A program made the translations under genes and the position numbers. This document shows, piece by piece, positions 10,572 to 22,409 of a stretch of 64,000 bases of DNA (position 1 is the first letter of the stretch; each line of letters opens with the position of its first letter). This DNA is from Cannabis sativa (lineage: Eukaryota; Streptophyta; Magnoliopsida; Rosales; Cannabaceae). The notes under the pieces were generated by a model. That model was not told the DNA's origin and did no database searches. It was given only the letters and a program-made list of their open reading frames with translations. Location: positions 12,459,850 through 12,523,849 of the forward strand of contig NC_083602.1 in assembly GCF_029168945.1 (NCBI RefSeq), given 5' to 3'.

Positions 10572-12022
10572 TTTCAAGCATGAGTTTTGGTTTTGGTGTT
10601 CAAGCTCTTGAATGGGGATTTTATTGAATTTAGCTTAAGTTTGGAGCTTATTTGTGTTTGTTGATGCTATGACTTTTAATGCATATATTGGTGCTAAAAA
10701 GACTGTGATTTGTGTGTTTTAACTCTCTGATATGATAGTTTAATTGTGGAATATGAATTGGGAGTTTGTTCAAGTTTTGGGTATGTTTGGTGTGTTTTTG
10801 AGCTTGGATTCGTGTTGCTTGGAATGGGGTTTTTTGGATTTGAAACCCAGGCCACGGGCCCCACTCATTGGGCACCGTATCCCACCCCTTGGAAATCCTG
10901 GGTTTTTCATCCTAGGTACCGCATTCCACTTGGGGAGTGTCGCGGCCTACTTAGTGTTTTCTGAGCAATTTTGAACGTGTTATTCGGTTGTTCAATACAT
11001 TTCGATTTGGGAGTTCCACATATCGTTGGAAAGCTTATTCCGAGCTCTATATGTTTATCTGTATTTGAAGGCCAATTTTATGATTATGTGAAAGTGGATT
11101 TAGGGATTAACCCTATTTGTGCATCTCAAAAATTGTGACTAGGATTACCGGCACTTAGTCAGGAGCACCTAGGGATTTGGAATCTCCACGTATTCGGGAC
11201 ATCAGGTAACACAGTAGTTAGTATGTAGAGTTAAGCGCGGTGGCGCTCTTGTTGAATATTATATTTGTGATTAATTAAGAACCGAGAGTAGGGTTATTAC
11301 CCTAAAGTGAGCGGTTATATGGCCTAGGTTATTACCCTAGTGATTATTGATTTTTAAATGTTATGCCATGCTTTATATATTGATTTAAAGAATTATGCGT
11401 TCAAGGCATAATTTCGTTAAACTCGGTAATTAGAACGGAGATGAACTGTTCTAAGGCCTTATTGTAATTAGACGTGTGAGCGTAACACGTGGGTCTATGC
11501 CACATAGACATAATTAGGCGTGTAAGCGTAACACGCAGGTCGATGTCAAATAGACAATAAGTGTAATGGCATAAATATCTATGTGATATATTTTATTGTG
11601 TATATTTTTATTTATAGTGTCTTGTTGGGCTTGGCTCACTGGTGCTCTATTGTGTAGGAAAGGGTAAATCTGTCTGTAATCAACCATGAGTTCGAGAGCT
11701 TGGCGGTGCTTGTAAATGTTCAGGCCACACTAGACCACGCGGGTTGGGTCTACCAGTGATTGTATTTTGTACCTTCGGATTTTGCTACTTAGGTCAGCAC
11801 GTGAAATTAACTTGTAATATTTTGTGGAAAGTTTTGTGGAATCCCAAGACATATTATCATTTTATTTTGTGTGTAAAGTTTAAAATTATTACAAGTTATA
11901 TTTTCATTCCACTGTAAATTAAGTTTAAATTTTTCTCTCTTACCTTTATAGTAATCTCGATTTATCAGGATTAGGGTTTTATTATTGGTTGTCGTAGCGT
12001 GCCTAATTATTAGGGCGTTACA
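10572..12022 (+). repeat. Diverged chromovirus-type LTR fragment
   Basis: In plus orientation this ends TTATTAGGGCGTTACA, the same kind of terminus as the chromovirus LTRs at 34055 and 39553 (which read ..AGGGCGTTACA on their own strand). Shared phrasing includes 'cctaggttattaccctag', 'tgttatgccatgc' and the segment before the end, 'ctcactggtgctctattgtgtaggaaaggg'. The start cannot be fixed, since no TGTAATATCCC-like terminus is seen near 10572. It splits the reverse-strand copia gag at 12023. Open frames inside it are not genes. Confidence 0.55.
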
Positions 12023-12163
12023 CAAGTGGTCTTCAATGCTCTTTCCCGATCCCATCTTGAATGAGTACAGTTTTAGCTTCAAGTGTAATCGATTGGCTAT
12101 GGACTTTGTTAAATACAAACTTTTGAGCTTTGACCAGAGGGCTGCAGTTGTCTTCTCTTTCAA
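12023..12163 (-). pseudogene. Start of a copia Gag, cut by an LTR insertion
   Basis: The minus-strand frame opens with MKEKTTAALWSKLKSLYL and continues KLKLYSFKMGSGKSIEDHL, the N-terminal Gag pattern of copia elements (UBN2-type). It is cut at 12022 where the gypsy LTR ends. The continuing frame beyond the junction is LTR sequence, not Gag. An LTR and primer-binding site lie upstream on the same strand (12455-12880), so this is the 5' end of one element. Confidence 0.65.
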
Positions 12164-12470
12164 AACTTCTCTCTAAACCTTGTAAATAAGGCTTAAAATG
12201 ATGGCACTGTGAGCTTTGTCCAATACCTCTGTCTTTTCTTTCTATGTCAAGCTTGCGAGAAGCTTATCTTCCCCTCACAAAGCAGATTGAATCCCTTTCT
12301 GCACAAGCAGGTCTCTCATCTTCACCATCCTCAATCTGAAATCATTCTTCCTAGTTTAAATTCTCTAGATCAAACTTAGCAATACCCATGGTGACAGATT
12401 TTCACCCTAATCTTGATCCAAGATCTAAGATTGTCTTCTCTGAATCATCCTCACCAACTTTGATACCCCT
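12164..12470 (-). promoter_or_regulatory. Leader and primer-binding site of the truncated copia
   Basis: On the minus strand, the LTR end TTCTCAACA (ending at 12471) is followed by AGGGGTATCAAAGTTGG, a primer-binding-site-like GGTATCA core with mutations. About 290 bases of leader without genes then precede Gag. Confidence 0.5.
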
Positions 12471-12880
12471 TGTTGAGAATTAATTCTTGATCACATTCAC
12501 TATTTTTAGCCAAAAGCACAATGCACTTGACATACCAAAACTCAAGAACTAATAAATCAGAAGTTGAACAAACACGCGGTCTAGAATGAATGAATAATTC
12601 CTCTGTTTTATTCAAATGTGTGTAATAGTTACAATTTGAGAATACAATGTATTTGATGCTTATTTATAGGCATTAGTGCATATGTTATAAACTTTTATAA
12701 CAGACTTTACTGCCAGTCAAGCTTTCCACCCCTAGCTAACTAAAACTAACCAAAACGGTTAGGAGAATGCTAAGCACTAGACTAGAAATTACTCTAACAC
12801 TACACAAAGAAGAGACTGAATTATTAGAACAGCTGAAAATGGAAGCTAATGAGGTAGAAATTTTTTTTGGACAAGCACTG
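12471..12880 (-). repeat. 5' LTR of the truncated copia element
   Basis: About 410 bp on the minus strand, ending in CTCAACA next to the primer-binding site. It contains a TATA box (CTATAAATAAGC, about 12656-12668). The outer start is uncertain because it abuts another LTR; no clean TG terminus or target duplication is identifiable. Confidence 0.5.
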
Positions 12881-12907
12881 ACTATAAGTGTTAAATCTCC
12901 TAGCCAT

Positions 12908-13151
12908 TGTTAAACATAAGAAAAACAGAGAAAAGAAGAAGAGAAAGAAAGAGAGCCAAATGTAGAAGATGAAAGAATATCTAAGTTATTCATTGATCAA
13001 TGGAAGAGTATTTATACAAGTACAGCAACACAAGAATCATCTAACAACCAATGACATCAGCAATAATAACAAAATAACAACCACTAACAGTTAGTTGTGT
13101 AACCAACATAATAGATCAGTAACAACTCTGAGCTGTCAATCAGCTCTAACA
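12908..13151 (-). repeat. Short 3' LTR of copia element X
   Basis: A 244-bp LTR on the minus strand: it begins TGTTAGAGCTGATTGAC directly after a polypurine tract (AAGTTTGAGGGGAGG, 13152-13166) and ends TATGTTTAACA. It has a TATA box (GTATAAATACTC) near 13010. Short LTRs fit the Ale/Retrofit-like copia group, which also fits the RT downstream. An alternative left end at 12889 cannot be excluded. Confidence 0.65.
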
Positions 13152-13489
13152 CCTCCCCTCAAACTTAGAAGTAAAGCATCTTCAATGTTGAGTTTGTTTC
13201 TGAACACAGAGCACCTTTGAGTCGAAATTGCTTTAGTCAAACCATCAACCAATTGATCATAGGCAGGAACATGTTTGATTGGTACCATCTTGTTGATGAG
13301 AACCTTCTCTCAAACAAAGTATAGGTCAAGTTCAATGTGCTTAGTCCTAGCATGAAGAACTGGATTTTGAATTAATAACACTGTACTTAAGTTGTCACAC
13401 TAAATCGTGGGAGGTTGAGGCTGCTGAATTCTAAGTTCAGAAAATAAGTAGTGCAACCATGACAATTGAGCAGTAACATTGGCCATACT
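13152..13489 (-). mobile_element. 3' end of copia X pol and spacer before its LTR
   Basis: Pol sequence runs past the open frame ending at 13490: on the minus strand 'AQLSWLHYLF' and similar RNase H C-terminal phrases can be followed in broken frames until about 13200. No separate gene is seen. The polypurine tract closes the segment. Confidence 0.5.
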
Positions 13490-14400
13490 TCAATACTCTG
13501 CTTCTGTACTTGAACGAGAGACTGTTGGTTGCTTTTTACTCTTCCAGGTGATCAAGTTCGAGCCAAAGACAATTGCGAAACCAGTGGTGGAGCGTCTATC
13601 ATTAGGATCTAACGCCCAATCAGCATCACAGAATGCAACCAAATCATATGAGCTAGGTCTTTTTAAGTTAAGACCAAAGTTCATGTTGCCACTAATATAC
13701 TTAATAATTCGTTTAACAGCCATCCAATGTGTAGTTTAAGGCCTTTGCATAAACTAGCCAACTTATTCACACTAAAGGAGAGTTTAGGTCTTGTGATATT
13801 AAGATATTGCAATGCTCCTACTATGGATCGATAGTGTTGAACATCTACCAGTGGTTCCCCCTGGTGAGCTGATAAACGAATGGTACTTGTCATAGGTGTT
13901 GGAGAAGGCTTTCCATCAGCCATTTGAGCTTTCACAAGTAAATATCGAGCATATTTTCCTTGGCAGAGATGAATACCCTGATCAATATACTGAACCTCAA
14001 TTCCAAGAAAGTAATGCAGGGTACCCATATCCTTGAGAGCAAATTGAGAATTGAGAATGACAATGAGATTAGTGACAGCAGTGGGATCACTTCGTGTAAC
14101 AATTATACCATTGACATACACCAGTACCAAATTAGTAGATGTATGAGTGTGTAGTATGAACAGTGAGTGATCTGAATTAGAGGAGAGAAAACCAAGGGAT
14201 ACAAGACTATGCTGCAGCTTGTTAAACCAAGCTCTAGGAGCTTGTTTGAGTCCATAAAGGGCATTGTTGAGTTTGCAAATGAGATCAGCTTGGCCAGGAA
14301 TTTCAAACCCAGGTGACTGCACCATGTACACCTCTTCTTGTAATTCTCCATTGAGAAAGGCATTGTTTACATCAAGTTGCCTATTGAGAGTTTGAGCTCC
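13490..14400 (-). pseudogene. Copia reverse transcriptase-RNase H (element X)
   Basis: The minus-strand polyprotein part reads DVNNAFLNGELQEEVYM (about 14370-14320), then LYGLKQAPRAW, then the catalytic region as VLVYVNGIIV, where copia normally has YVDD, so the first aspartate of the pair is Asn and the second Gly. It continues with LKDMGTLHYFLGIEV and RNase H elements LVAFCDADWALDPNDRRSTTGF and SRSSTEAEY. Breaks: a frame change around 13700-13740, and the frame is cut at 13490. The sequence upstream of about 14400 does not read as RT, so the N-terminal part of pol is missing or rearranged before copia element 1 begins at 14497. Confidence 0.75.
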
Positions 14401-14666
14401 ATTTATCCCTACACCAGTAGCATTGTTTCCAGCACAGCAGCAACATTGTTTCCCACATCCACCATGTTTGCCACAAGGGGCGGGAAATGCTCTGATTGTT
14501 GGAATATGTTTTACCAGGATCTAGATTTACTACCATGTATGTTATTTAATATTCTAAATATGAATTTATAAAACAATGTAAATAAACACATATAAAGTTT
14601 GAGAAACCTTACAGTAGGTGTAGCGGAATTAAATGACTCCTACCACTCAAATTTCTAACCCTTGTA

Positions 14667-16564
14667 TGTTGGAATTTATTTTACCAGGATCTTAGATCTA
14701 CTCACAAGTATGTTGTTTAACACCCTAAATATGAACTTTCTAAAACTATGAAATAAACACATATAAAGTCAAGAAAACCTTACATTTATGCAGCGGAATT
14801 AATGTCTCCTTCCACTCATATCTCTAACCCTTGTATCCTTTCTGTCGCAGAGTATTATCAAGATCTGAGCCCGAATGTCCTTCTTCTTTAAGTTTGATCC
14901 TTCACAGTCTTCCAATCTATGATTGAGTTACTGCTTGCTATGTGTGGGCACTTACTCTTTCACTAGGGTTCGAAATTTAGGAAGAGAAAAGAGAAAGAGG
15001 GATTTCGGCCAAGGTATAGAAAATAGTGAAGGCGCAGTTTTTCTGAAGAGAGAAATTTCTGTCAGAAGATGTTATTGAAAACTTATGATTTGAGTGAGCC
15101 ATCACTTTCTATTTATAGGCAACTACTAGGTTTAGGTTAGGAATTATTTGGCATTAAAATAATGAAAATATCAATTTGAATTTCCACAAATAGTGGCCGG
15201 CCATGGTGTGATAATGGGCCCCACTTGATTTTGCAGTTTTATCAAATTTTATTTCTATTTTCTCAAAAACGCCAATTTTCCAATTCTAACCTTTTAAATG
15301 CCAAAACTAATTATTTAATAACTAAAATAGATTATTAAATAATATTGTCATTTAATTTAATTATTAACTAGACATATAAAGTCCATTAATAAATAAATAA
15401 ACCTAGAATCTCTTTTCTTTACAATTTCAGCCCTGCTTAGTGAAAATTCACAAATTAGATATAGTCTAACTTTAGAATTATAATTGATCAATCACGAATC
15501 AATTAATGAGTCTTACAAGCAGAATGTTCTCAACTAGAATGGGGACCATGGATCTATATGCTGAGCTTCCAACAAGTGAACCAAATTTACCAAATAAATT
15601 CCTACTTATTAATTCTTCGTTGAATCCACTCTTAGAGCTTCGAATTGCACTCTCAGACTTATATAGAGCATATTATATGTTTCACGATATCAATATGCTA
15701 TCTCATTTAACCATTGTTATAATCTTATTGTGATTTAAAGATCCTCTATATAGATGATCTACATCGAGATGGGATAATTTTACCGTTCTCACCCCTCAAT
15801 GTATTTTGCCCCTTAAAACACTTAGCTACCTATAAATGGTGTTTAGTGATCTAATAATTAGTCAGTTAAACAAGAGCTCATCCATTTACTTCTATTTGCT
15901 AAGCTCGAAGGGAATCATCACTTGACTTCTATACACCAGTAGAAGCTATAGATTCCATATTTATGTTCAGCACTCCCACTCAATCATACTATCATGTTAC
16001 CAAAATATACGTATCACCCTGACCTAAAAGTAGGCTTAACTAATAAATCAAAGAACATGAATAGCACTCCTGAGTTGAGCCTAAGCATATCAGGATTTAG
16101 ATTCTTTTAATCTTAAGATCAACTACTGATATTGACTTGGAAAGATATATATAACGGTAAGTTTGTAATATCTTAACTTAGTTGCAACATCGGTCCAGTC
16201 CAATGTATACTCCATACATTCGAAACTAGTATACTTTACTAATGTCCTGGAAAGAACATAACACTTACTCCAAGTGTAAGTACACATCATCGCTGATTAT
16301 CACATTAGTGTAAATCCAATAACACTGATGAAACATGGACCAAGTCTTTTGATTCATATGATCACAATCACATTCGACTGTGTTGACGATACTGTAATTG
16401 TGAATAAACATATGATCTGGATTTAACTGATTTTGTGCATAAAAGTAATTAACATATTAAACCATTAGCATGTAAAATTCATGCAAACATCAATCACTTC
16501 AAATTTCTTATATTGATAACTAATCAGATTGTAAAGAGTTTTATTTAGGGCATAAAACCCAACA
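14667..16564 (-). mobile_element. Solo LTR of the copia family inside the element 1 LTR
   Basis: 1898 bp, TGTTGGAATTTATT..GGGCATAAAACCCAACA, flanked by a perfect 5-bp duplication TTGTA (14662-14666 and 16565-16569). The host LTR continues as 'tcctttctgtagcag' directly after. With no internal region between the duplications this is a solo LTR, the product of recombination between the two LTRs of a once complete element. Confidence 0.92.
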
Positions 16565-17971
16565 TTGTATCCTTTCTGTAGCAGAGTATCACCAAGATTT
16601 GAGCCCGAAACTCCTTCCTTGTGTTTGGATTCTTCACAGTCTTACACACTATGATTGAGGACCAACTTGATGTGTGTGGGCACTTACTCAATCACTAATG
16701 GCTGAATTTATTTTGTGAAGAAAGGCTTAGTGTTTCGAAAATTCAAGAGGAAGAAGAAGAAGGAAGAGGTCTCATTAGAAAGCTAGGTTTTTAGCTTTGG
16801 GGGCATTAGTTGGATGAAGAGACCATAGCCTTCCTTTTATACTATCTTCAATTGGGTTAGGGTTGAATTATTAGGAATGAAAAATTGATAAAAATAGGGT
16901 GAAAAACCACTTGATGGCTGACCACTTAATCCGCCCCACTCAAGTTTGGGTTTTGTCATTTTTCCCAACTATTTTACATATTTTCATAAATACAACTTTT
17001 TACACTTTCAACCCTATAAATGCCAAAACTATTTATTTAATAATTAAAATAATTATCAGATAAAATTGTCATTTATAATATTTATTAATTAGACTCCATA
17101 AAGTCTATTAATTAACAAATAAACCCTAAAACACTATTTCTTCACAATCAAGTCATATCTTAGTGAAAATTTCATAAACTAGACAGTCTAATTTTAGAAT
17201 TATAATTGATTAATTAAAATCAATTAAGTGAGTCTTACAAGCAGTTTGTCTCAACTAGTATGGGGACCATGGGCCTATATAACCGAGGTTCCAATAAGCA
17301 GATCTAGAATTTACCAAGTAAATTAACTTACTGATTAATTCCTCATTGCATCCACCATAGAACTTGGAATTGCACTCTCAGTTATACAGAATGCTCTATA
17401 TGTTCCACGATATAGATAAGCTATTAATTATCCATTGTTATAATCTCACTAGTCAATGATCCTCTATAGATGATCTATATTGCATAGGAATAAAATTACC
17501 GTTACACACTTTCAATGTATTTTATCCTTAAAACATTTGGCCACCTATAAATGATATTTTAGTGAACTAATATAATCACTAAAATGAGATATCAATCATT
17601 TATCTCTATTCAGCCAAGCTCGAAGGAAATCATCGTTTCACATCTAAATACCAATAAAAGCTATAGATTCCATATCTATGTTTAGCGCTCCCACTCAATT
17701 GTACTATCATGTTCCCAAAATGTACATATCATCCTGACCAAAGAGTAGGCTTAACTAACAAATCAAAGAAGACGAATAACACTCTTGAGATCGAACCTAA
17801 TCATGTCAAGATTAAGATCATTTGATCTAGGATCAACTAGGTGATATTGAATTGAATAGATATTACGGTAAATTTATCATATCTAATCCAAGTTCAATAT
17901 CGGTCCCTTCTAATGTATACTCCATACATCCGATACTGGTAAACTTTGCCAATGCCTTGGAAAGGACATAA

Positions 17972-19868
17972 TGTTGGGTTTTATGCCCTAAATAAAACTC
18001 ATTTCAATATAATCAGATTTACTTATTAATATAGATCAGAAATAACATTTAATGTTGCATGGTTCACATGATTTATTTCATGATTATATGTACATAATGT
18101 ATGAATTCGTCTGAAACCCTTTTCACATACTTGATCCTGTTTATTGTGCTGTCAACACATTGGAAAGTAAACATGACTATGTGAATAAAGTTTCCTAGAT
18201 TTATCAAACACAGGGTTTTACTGATATGATAATCTACAACAGAGTTTACTTGCATTTGGAGAAGTGCTATGTTCTTTCCAGAGCATTGGTTAAAGTAAAG
18301 CTCAGGTTGGATGCATGGAGTATGCATCGGAAGGGACCGATATTGAACTTTGACTTAGATTTATTAAACTTACCGTAATATCTATTCAAGTCAATATCGC
18401 CTAGTTGATCCTAGATCAAATGTTCTTAATCCTGTTATGATTAGGCTCAATCTTGAAAGGCTTCATGTTCTTTGATTTGTTAGTCAAGCCTACTTTTAGG
18501 TCAGGGTGATACGTACATTTTGGCAACACGGTAGTGCAATTGAGTGGGAGCGCTAACATAAACATGGAATCTATAGCTTCTATCTGGCGAATAGTAAGTA
18601 AAGGATGATCTCCTTCGAGCTTGACCAAACGAAAATAAATGGTGGAGATCTCATTTCACATAAGCTGAAATATCATTTATACGGGGTTAAGTGTTTTAAG
18701 GATTAAATACATTGTAGGGTGTAACGGTAATCTAATCCCTTTACAGTGTAGATCATTCATATAGAGGATCATTGATCAAATTAGGATTATAACAATGGAT
18801 AACTAATGATGTGTCTATATGGTGGAACATATAGAGCATTCTATATACTGAGAGTGCAATTCTAAGTTCTATGCGTGGATTCAACGAAGAATTAATAAGT
18901 TAGTGAATTTTAGTGCTAAATTCTTGATCTACTTATTGGAAGCTCGGTTATATAGACCCATGGTCCCCGCACTAGTTGAGATAATATTGCTTTTAAGACT
19001 CATGTAATTGGTTTTGATTAATCAATTATAATTCTCAAATTAGACTATGTCTATTTGTGAATTTTTCACTAAGTAAGGGCGAAATTGTAAAGAAAGAGTT
19101 TTTAGGGGCATATTTGTTAATTATGATACTTTGTATGGTTCAATTAATAAATATGATAAATGAAAATATTATTTTATAATTATTTATAGTTATTAAATAG
19201 TTAGAATTGGCATTTAAATGGTTGAATTTGAAAATTGGCGTTTTTCAGAAAATCAGATGCAGAATTGAAAAAACTGCAAAATCCAAGTAAGGCCCATTAC
19301 TGTACATGGCCGGCCACTTGGTTTTAATTTTTAAACTAATATTTTCATTATTTTAATGCCAAATAATTCAAACCTAACCCTAGTGGAATGCTATAAATAG
19401 ATAGTGAAGGCTTTAGGAAATTTACACTAAAATTTCTAGACATTTCTTCTGACTTCTGATTCAGAAAAAACTGAGCCTTCTCTCTCCCGATCTGGCCGAC
19501 CACTCTTCTCCTCTTTCTTCTTCATTGAATTTCGAAATTCTTAGTGTATGAGTAGTGCCCACACACAACAAGTGATACCTCAACCATAGTGAGGAAGATC
19601 GTGAAGAAAGACTTTCAGCAAGAAGGAGTTTCAGCACTAAAGAATCAGAGAAAGAGATCCAGGTTCACATATTGATAATGCTCTGCTACAGAAAGGAATC
19701 AAGGGCTAGATATCTGAACGGAAGGAGTCATTTAATTCCGCTCCACCCAATGTAAGGTTTACTAAACTTTATATGTGTTTATTTCATCATTTTAGAAAGT
19801 TCATATTTAGGGTGTTAGTCAACATAGTTGTGAGTAGATCTAAGATCTTGGTAAAATAATTTCCAACA
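17972..19868 (+). mobile_element. Solo LTR of the copia family, opposite orientation
   Basis: 1897 bp, TGTTGGGTTTTATGCCC..GTAAAATAATTTCCAACA, flanked by a perfect 5-bp duplication CATAA (17967-17971 and 19869-19873). It lies in the same host LTR as the previous insertion but points the other way, forming with its neighbours a long inverted repeat. Short ORFs inside it also occur in other LTR copies and lie antisense to the element. Confidence 0.92.
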
Positions 19869-20166
19869 CATAACACTTATCCAAGGTGTAAGTATACCTA
19901 TCGCTGATTATCATGCCAGTCTAAATCAAGTGAACTGACAAGGGAATTAAACTTTTGAACATATAATCATGATTATATTCCACTGTGTTGACAACACTAT
20001 AATCATGAATAAATACATATGTTCTGGACTTAATCGAATTTATTTATTAAATAGAATCATGAAATAAATCATGTGAAACATGCATCATAAAATGATTTCT
20101 GATCTTTATTAATTAATAAATCTGATTATATTGAAATGAGATTTATTTAGGGCACAAAACCCAACA

Positions 20167-20512
20167 AACTCTCACTTGCACTAATATAAAACAAAAAGTG
20201 CATTTCAAATAATCTCAACACCTTGATATCCAAATCAAGTGTAGTATGTAGTATTCTCTCCGTAATAGGATCTGACAAGTTGTACTGAACACAAACTTTC
20301 CTCCACCATTACATTTCCTTAATCACAAAATACTTGATATTTTGAAATTCCTCTCTATATATTTACTCCTCTAGGGATACTGGATTCTTTACTTTTTGGC
20401 AATTACTTTTACGTTAGTCAGAAAGTAACACTAGTAGTTAATAAATGTTGGAATAATGCCAAAAATGTATAGAACTTTCCTTAGACTGAATAAGTATCTT
20501 TCCTGCAACTTT
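20167..20512 (-). mobile_element. Interior 3' end of copia element 1
   Basis: 346 bases matching 22410-22755 of element 2 (both run from '..cacttgcactaatataaaac' to '..tttcctgcaacttt'). It holds the degenerate end of pol and the polypurine tract. It is cut after ACTTT (20508-20512) by the 3' LTR of element 2. The rest of element 1 must lie beyond the right edge of the window. Confidence 0.85.
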
Positions 20513-22409
20513 TGTTGGAAATTATTTTACCAGTATCTTAGATCTACTCACAAGTATGTTGATTAACACCCTAAATATGAACTTCTAAAACGATTATGAA
20601 ATAAACACATATAAAGTATTAGAAACCTTACATTGGGTGTAGCGGAATTAAAAGTCTCCTTCCGTTCAAATCTCTAACCCTTGTATCCTTTCTGTCGCAG
20701 AGTATTATCAAGATCTGAACCTGGATCTCTTTCTCTCCTTCTTTAGTGCTGAAACTCCTTCTTGTTGAATGTCTTTCTTCACGATCTTCCTCACTATGAT
20801 TGAGGTATCACTTGCTGTGTGCGGGCACTACTCTAATCACTAAGAGATTCCAAAATTTCAAGGAAGAAGAAAGAGAAGAAGGTGGCGGCTAGGTATAGAG
20901 AGAGAAGGCTCAGGTTTTTCTCTGAAGGAAATCAGAAAGTTAAGTGTAAATTACATGAAGCCTTCACTATCTATTTATAGCATTCCACTAGGGTTAGGTT
21001 TGAATTATTTGGCATTAAAATAATGAAAATATCAGAAGATAAATCCTATAAAAGTGGCCGGCCCTATACAATATGGATTTGGGCCTCACTTTTTGCAATT
21101 TTGCAGTTTTATCATTTCTGCATCTTATTTTCTCAAAAACGCCAATTTTCAAATTCAACCATTTAAATGCCAATTCTAACTATTTAATAACTATAAATAA
21201 TTATTAAATAATATTGTCATTTCTCAAATTTATTAATTGAACCATAAAAAGTTTCATAATTAACAAATATGCCCCTAAAACTCTTTCTTTACAATTTCGC
21301 CCTTACTTAGTGAAAAATTCACAAATAGACATAGTCTAATTTGAGAATTATAATTGATTAATCAAAACCAATTATATGAGTCTTACAAGCAATATCATCT
21401 AACCTAGTGGGGGGACCATGGGTCTATATAACCGAGCTTCCAATAAGTAGATCAAGAATTTATAACCTAAATTCACTGACTTATTAATTCTTCGTTCAAT
21501 CCACGCATAGAACTAAGAATTGCACTCTCAGTATATAGAATGCTCTATATGTTCCACCATATAGACACATCATTAGTTATCCATTGTTATAATCCTAATT
21601 TGATCAATGATCTTCTATATGAATGATCTACACTGTAAAGGGATTAGATTACCGTTACACCCTACAATGTATTTTATCCTTAAAACACTTAACCCCGTAT
21701 AAATGATATTTCAGCTTATGTGAAATGAGTACTCCACCATTTATTTTTGTTTGGTCAAGCTCGAAGGAGATCATCCTTTACTTACTATTCGCCAGATAGA
21801 AGCTATAGATTCCATGTTTATGTTAGCGCTCCCACTCAATTGCACTACCGTGTTCCCAAAATGTACGTATCACCCTGACCCAAAAGTAGGCTTAACTAAC
21901 AAATCAAAGAACACGAATAGCCTCTTGAGATTGAGCCTAATCATAACACGATGAAGATCATTTGATCTAGGATCAACTAGGCGATATTGACTTGAATAGA
22001 TAGTACGGTAAGTTTAATAAATCTAAGTCAAAGTTCAATATCGGTCCCTTCCGATGCATACTCCGTGCATCAAACCTGAGCTTTACTTTAACCAATGCTA
22101 TGGAAAGAACATAGCATTTCTCCAAATGCAAGTAAACTCTGTTGTAGATTATCATATCAGTAAAACCCTGTGTCTGATAAATCTAGGAAACTTTATTCAC
22201 ATAGTCATGTTTACTTTCCAATATGTTGACAACACAATAAACAGGATCAAGTATGTGAAAAGGGTTTCAGATGAATTCATACATTATGTACATATAATCA
22301 TGAAATAAATCATGTGAACCATGCAACATTAAATGTTATTTCTGATCTAAATTAATAAGTAAATCTGATTATATTGAAATGAGTTTTATTTAGGGCATAA
22401 AACCCAACA
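20513..22409 (-). repeat. 3' LTR of copia element 2
   Basis: 1897 bp with termini TGTTGGAAATTATT..GGCATAAAACCCAACA. On its right is the polypurine end of the interior (minus AAGTGGGAGTT). No gene. ORFs at 21751 and 22054 recur in sister LTRs because the copies are recent relatives, and they run antisense to the element. Confidence 0.9.

Larger units (their letters stand above)
14497..20166 (-). repeat. 3' LTR of copia element 1, split by two solo LTRs
   Basis: The LTR segments are 14497-14666, 16570-17966 and 19874-20166 (allowing for target duplications). It starts TGTTGGAATATG and ends GGCACAAAACCCAACA. The pieces rejoin exactly once the two inserted LTRs are removed, giving a normal LTR of about 1.87 kb. 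At 20167 the element interior begins with 'aactctcacttgcac', which on the minus strand is the polypurine-type end AGTGAGAGTT just before the 3' LTR. It sits in copia X; the flank CTGAT (14492-14496) is its expected target duplication. Confidence 0.85.

Noticed and set aside
10648..10974. Overlapping frames on both strands
   Set aside because: They lie within a gypsy LTR fragment; no domain features.
18073..18628. Short frames recurring in several 1.9-kb LTRs (also at 21751-22308 and 29109-29348)
   Set aside because: They are shared because the LTR copies are recent relatives, they run antisense to the element, and their ends shift with small indels; no protein-family features.
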